Shown piece by piece: positions 60,301 to 64,000 of a DNA stretch of 64,000 nt. Origin of the DNA: Jacaranda mimosifolia (lineage: Eukaryota > Streptophyta > Magnoliopsida > Lamiales > Bignoniaceae). Both the position numbers and the translations under genes were made by a program. The notes below the pieces were generated by a model. It was not told where the DNA came from and searched no databases. It worked only from the letters and a program-made list of their open reading frames with translations. The stretch is from the NCBI GenBank assembly GCA_018894105.1, contig CM032125.1, positions 31,047,032-31,111,031 of the forward strand. The letters are read 5' to 3'. Every line of letters begins with the position of its first letter. Within the stretch, counting starts at the first letter, position 1.

Positions 60301-60793
60301 AACCTGCTTGCAAAAGCTTGCTGACCTCCTCGTCGACAGAGATTGTGTAGCATCGCCAAGTGTCCTTAAGGTTGCATAAAAGCTCACCAACTGCGGCTGG
60401 GGTCGGGAACTTTATCTTCATATGATAAGTGGACACAATGGCTTTAAAATTGTTCAGGGCTGGTCGGCCTATGATAACATTATATGCGAAGGGAGCGTCG
60501 ACCACCAGGTAACTGATCATTAGCGTTCGGTTGCGTTGTCCCTGCCCGAACGTGGTGGAGAGACTAATGGATCCGACTGGGATAATCTCGGACCCACCAA
60601 ACCCGACCAAGGGCGTTCTAACCGGATCAAATTTCAACTGTCCCAATTCCATTCTGCTCAAAGTCGACAAGAATATTATGTTCACTGAACTCCCGTTGTC
60701 GACCAGCACCTTCCGGACCTCAAAATTAGCAACTTCCAGGGCGATCACCATCGGGCAATCTATCTTACGGTCGGCTTTCTCTAGGTGGTCCAA
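57377..60793 (-). pseudogene. Gypsy pol: protease, RT, RNase H, integrase
   Basis: Read right to left. Protease has the active-site block VLVDNGSSVNI near 60690. RT has WRMCNDFTDLNKACPKDPYP, then FQGYYQI, and the catalytic YVDDMIVK near 59915. RT thumb and first RNase H follow at 59100-59880 with shifts. A second RNase H is at about 58740-59160 (WTLHVDGSA, NNEAEYEALI). Integrase has a His/Cys zinc region near 58350-58480, the core with KWVEAEAVPEIT and ILDNGTQFQS, and the C-terminal part to 57377 (GEVGDLVLKKV-type motif). Stops include TAG at 58211-58213, TAA at 57959-57961 and TAG at 58866-58868 (+ coordinates). It is not functional as it stands. Confidence 0.9.
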
Positions 60794-60936
60794 ATCTACG
60801 TCGATGAAAGAAATTGGTTCGGTACTGGTCGTCAGCTGAAAGACTACTTCGACCCTGGGTGGCCTGGTTGAGTTGAGCTACCTCTGTGTTTGCTTTCTCT
60901 CATTTCGGGAATCCCCTCCCGTGGGTCCTCTGGCAA

Positions 60937-62435
60937 TCATGTCAATGACACCCCTAATGGGTGGGTTGGGTTCATAGGCTGGTCTCTTTCCTTTATCTCT
61001 CTCCTCGGGCTGACCGACATTTCTCTTCGGGGAGTCCGGTCAATCAAGCCTTCCTTTCTTTGGGCCTGCTCCTCGACTAATTTTTTTAAGTGGCCTTGTC
61101 TGATTAGCCTCTCAATTTCATCTTTCAAATTAAAGCAGTCTTCGGTGTCGTGTCCTTTCTGCCTATGGAAATAACAGTACATTTTTTACTTCTTCATGGC
61201 TTCGGTTTCTGTGATTTTTCGAGGCTTCTTGAGCAAGTTGTCGTGTTGAATGGCAAAGAACATTTCTCTCCTCGGCAGGTTCAATGGAGTGTATTCATGG
61301 AAGCGCTTGATCGGGGAACGACATCCCTCCTTATTTTGTCTATCATCTCTCTCTTTGCCCATCTTCTTGTCGCCTTCCAGGCTACGGTATTTCATCATGT
61401 TCATCTCCTCTTGGGTCATATACCTCTCGGCTAGGTTGAGGAGCTCTTTCATTGTTCTGGGTTGCGCGCGCACCAGGGCATTGGCGCACTCCTTATGCCT
61501 CAAGCCTAAGAACAATACATCGATTAGAAACTCGATCCTCGGGCTATCGATTTTCAACACCTCTGTGTTGAATCTGGTGAAAAAATCCCGAAGGGATTCT
61601 CCCTCAGCCTGTTTCACTGTGTGTAGGTGTGTGTGTGTGGAAGCTTTGCCTTTCTCCTGCTGGCAAACTGGTGCAAAAACTTATCACACAACTGGTCGTA
61701 GGAGAAGATGGATGCTGGCTCCAGTTTTACAAACCAGTCCAAAGCCACTCCCTGGAATGTAGTCACCAGCATCTTTGCATGTATATAGTCATTATGCCTA
61801 TGCAACTGTATCATATGCTCAAACTGCAGCAGATGCTCATTTGGGTCCGTGGAGCCATCATACCTTGGAAGCCCCGTAGGGATCTTTGCATCGACAGCGA
61901 TACGCTATTCAATGATCTCCTGGACGAACAGCGAATCCCGCTCCCTTCTGAACCTTTATGGCCCGTCTGGCAGGGCCACCCTATCTGCATTCCTTCTCGA
62001 GATCTCCTCCAGGCGTCTATTCAACTGTTGCACCTGGTGAGATACCTCATCCCATTCTTGCTAATCTGCTTGGGAGGCACCTCTGCCCGGCTTGTGCCTG
62101 GAACGCTCGCCCCTATCACACTACCGGGCGCGAATAGGCCGCACATCATGATCCACGGAGTTTGCTACCTCCTCCCTCGGTGGGGGGCGAGCTACTTCTC
62201 TAGGGAAACGGCCAGGGCTCGAATCTCTTCTGAACTGGTGTCTTGGCGATTCCAGCCATTGAGAAAGCTCTTCAGGCCGTGCTTTTTCTAGGGCCGCGGG
62301 TTGCGGGGTGGCGTTGACCGCCGGCTCCGGCTGCACCGTATGCCTGTTTAGGGCGGTGGAGAGTTGTGCTGAAATCTGCGCAGAAATTTGCTCACTAATG
62401 AGCTGCATTAGCTGCGGCATCGTGAGTGTGACCAC
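60937..62435 (-). pseudogene. Gypsy gag, broken
   Basis: N-terminal segment at 62121-62435 (MVTLTMPQLMQLISEQI). Capsid core at 61614-61814 (AKMLVTTFQGVALDWFVKL) and 61186-61617 (ESLRDFFTRFNTEVLKI, then ALVRAQPRTMKELLNLAERY). A Cys/His zinc knuckle at 60937-61182 ([14 protein letters not shown]). Gag coats the retroelement RNA in cytoplasmic particles. The pieces lie in different frames with stops between. Confidence 0.88.
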
Positions 62436-62584
62436 CGGCTCAGGCGGAGCACTTGGTCCTTGTGTATTCGGCTTTAGGTCCTAACGATGAGGGGGGTGCT
62501 AGACCTCCTATTTTCATCTCTTCCCGATGGGGCTCGCCTAGTGTTTACCATTTTTCGACAGAGGATTCAAGGTTTCCCACAGAT

Positions 62585-62591
62585 GGCGCCA
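62585..62591 (-). other. Primer-binding site of the Gypsy element
   Basis: The minus strand reads TGGCGCCATCTGTGGGAAAC directly after the 5' LTR and a two-base spacer. TGGCGCC starts are usual in Tat-type and related plant Gypsy elements. Confidence 0.8.
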
Positions 62592-62593
62592 AA

Positions 62594-63317
62594 TGATGAG
62601 GGTTCGTTTCGCTAGGCTAGGGTCCCGGCTAGAACGATGGTAGAACTCGATCCGGATGGATCACGTTCCTATTATAGTAGGGAAAGAATCTTGCAGTCAC
62701 AATAAACGTTAGGCTAGCCGAGTGGCCCTCGGCTTAGGCCCTCCGACGATCAAGTCAATAAGATTCGACCTCAACAATCGATCAGAGGGGTAAGGGCTTT
62801 TTTGGTGTATATGAGTGCGTACCTCTGAAAAGCAGGGTTGAGGGTATATATATCCTTCTTTTTCTAGGAAATGTCTGGAAAGCCCTTAGATTTCTCCCCA
62901 GGCCTTTAACCTTGGGCCTGGGGTATTTGGTCATTTCCTCTATTTGAATATTTCCAGCCAATTGCCCTTCCAGGTCTCAAGGACAAGATAGTACACTGTA
63001 GCGGCGCCTGCTGTGTCAGACGGTGAGGGGAACGGCATGCGCCATTAATGTGGAGGCATGGCGCCTGCTAGTACATTAAATGCGGTGGCAGAGTACTGTA
63101 CTGGACTCGACCTCAGATGAGGTCGAAGAACTTTCGCAGGTCCAGGGAACCTGACTGGGCTTGTGCGGATCGGTCGAGTGAAGTCGATGAGACGTACGGG
63201 CCCTAAGTCCGGTCGAGTGAAGTCGATGAGACATATAGGCCCTGAGTCTCAGTTGGGCCGCCGTCTCTCGCTGGGCCTTGCTAGTTTGGGCCCAAGCATT
63301 TGGGCCATCCCATATCA
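62594..63317 (-). repeat. 5' LTR of the Gypsy element
   Basis: 724 bases, collinear with 52875-53599 including the internal 37-bp duplication (63170-63245). Confidence 0.9.
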
Positions 63318-64000
63318 GTTGGGTTGTTGGGGTGAAATAGATATTTTGATACTATTTATAAATGTGTATATATAGACTGCGTGATTGGTGTATGTATGTA
63401 TATTTGTAATAATGAATTTAGGGTACAGTATTGAGGAATGAATTTTAGAGTAAATTTTTAAGGGTATTTTGGGGATTATTTTGTGCTTTTTGGGAAGTGG
63501 GATTGAGAAATGTGATGATTTGTTTTTTCAAATTTTGAGAGTTGAAAAATATTTTAACAAATAAGGTCAAAGTTCAACTCATAGGTGTTTGGCTAAATCT
63601 ATTTAAAACATCATATAAACTCTTACATCTTATAAGATGTTTTTAAAACTTATAAGATATTAGCAATAATAATTTTGAAATTAAAATGATTAATTAAAAA
63701 AACTTATTAAGATTTTATAAATAAGTTAGGATCTTCTTTTTTTAGCTCATATAATCCTAATATCCTATTTTAGATAATTTGAATAATTTAGATGATCTGG
63801 CTCTGCATGACCATTGTTGATATTTATCCATCTCATATATGGATGAAGAATTTAGCATGGAAATTAATGCAATCTCTGGTTGCTAGAATATTGTTCTTTA
63901 TTGGTGCAATTTTTATTTATTTATTTATTCATATTTTTGAGTGAGATTGGTGCATAAATTTAATTAGTCCACTATTATACACCTTGACATTCTTTCCAAG
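63318..64000. other. Right flank: resumed duplication copy B
   Basis: It starts with the right target duplication GTTGG and then matches 37286-37941, including the half MITE near 63587 (GTGTTTGGCTAAATCTATTT). No gene recognised. Confidence 0.85.

Larger units (their letters stand above)
52875..63317 (-). mobile_element. Ty3/gypsy element, Tat-type, 10.4 kb with both LTRs
   Basis: LTRs are 52875-53599 (3') and 62594-63317 (5'), both TG...CA. A perfect 5-bp target duplication GTTGG lies at 52870-52874 and 63318-63322. The primer site TGGCGCC (minus strand) is at 62585-62591, two bases from the 5' LTR. The polypurine tract AGTGGGGGGACTCA adjoins the 3' LTR. Coding order on the minus strand is gag, protease, RT, RNase H, a second (archaeal-type) RNase H, integrase, which with a long 3' region and extra antisense ORF marks the Tat/Ogre group. 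A hand comparison gives about 33 differences in 725 LTR bases, mostly transitions. Many stops make it non-autonomous. Confidence 0.93.
48427..64000. repeat. Segmental duplication copy B, interrupted by Gypsy
   Basis: Matches 30725-37941 except for insertions. Its left edge starts inside a CACTA-like MITE that is complete in copy A. The Gypsy element fills 52875-63317; homology resumes at 63318 with GTTGGGTTGTTGGGGTGAAA and runs off the window. Confidence 0.9.

Overview
This window reads as AT-rich nuclear DNA from a flowering plant, probably a eudicot. The coding regions have spliceosomal introns. The repeats are plant-type: Copia and Tat-type Gypsy LTR elements, CACTA, Mutator-like, Harbinger-like and hAT-like DNA elements, and SINE-like units. 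Nothing bacterial or viral in organisation is present (no operons, no CRISPR). The species cannot be named from the sequence alone.

Three host genes are supported. All encode small basic helix-loop-helix (bHLH) transcription factors of the plant bHLH36/118/120/126-like group, each with three exons and two phase-0 introns: 13135-14116, 34452-35926 and 50772-52251, all on the + strand. The last two are near-identical copies inside a direct segmental duplication. Copy A runs from about 30725 to at least 37941. Copy B runs from about 48427 to the window end, where it is still matching A. They differ by 18 coding bases in a hand count, 15 of which change the protein.

Almost everything else is transposable elements. 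1-12.2 kb: hAT-like ends, a CACTA end, foldback TTA-target MITEs that insert into each other, and an internally deleted Copia element. 12.2-14.1 kb: bHLH gene 1, with three G-boxes upstream. 16.3-21.7 kb: a decayed Copia element on the minus strand. 21.95-25.45 kb: a CACTA element split by a 2.8 kb solo LTR. 25.4-28.8 kb: no gene seen. 28.8-33.3 kb: two large Mutator-like MITEs with 9-bp target duplications and G-rich cores. 33.3-39.9 kb: duplication copy A with gene 2, a solo LTR and MITEs. 40.5-46.8 kb: a broken MULE transposase, a GRF zinc-finger relic and MULE-type ends. 48.4-64 kb: duplication copy B with gene 3, interrupted by a complete-ended 10.4 kb Tat-type Gypsy element (52875-63317, target duplication GTTGG). 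That element carries an extra protein gene antisense to gag-pol and a 67-bp tandem array.

The clearest results are structural. Copies A and B serve as each other's empty sites for three insertions: the solo LTR and one MULE-MITE in A, and the Gypsy element in B. This orders the insertions after the duplication. A MITE in intron 2 of both copies came before it. The Gypsy antisense gene with its intron, the double-armed MULE-MITE with a G-quadruplex-type core, and the excess of amino-acid changes between the young bHLH duplicates are the observations most worth a second look. I found no clearly new biological system.
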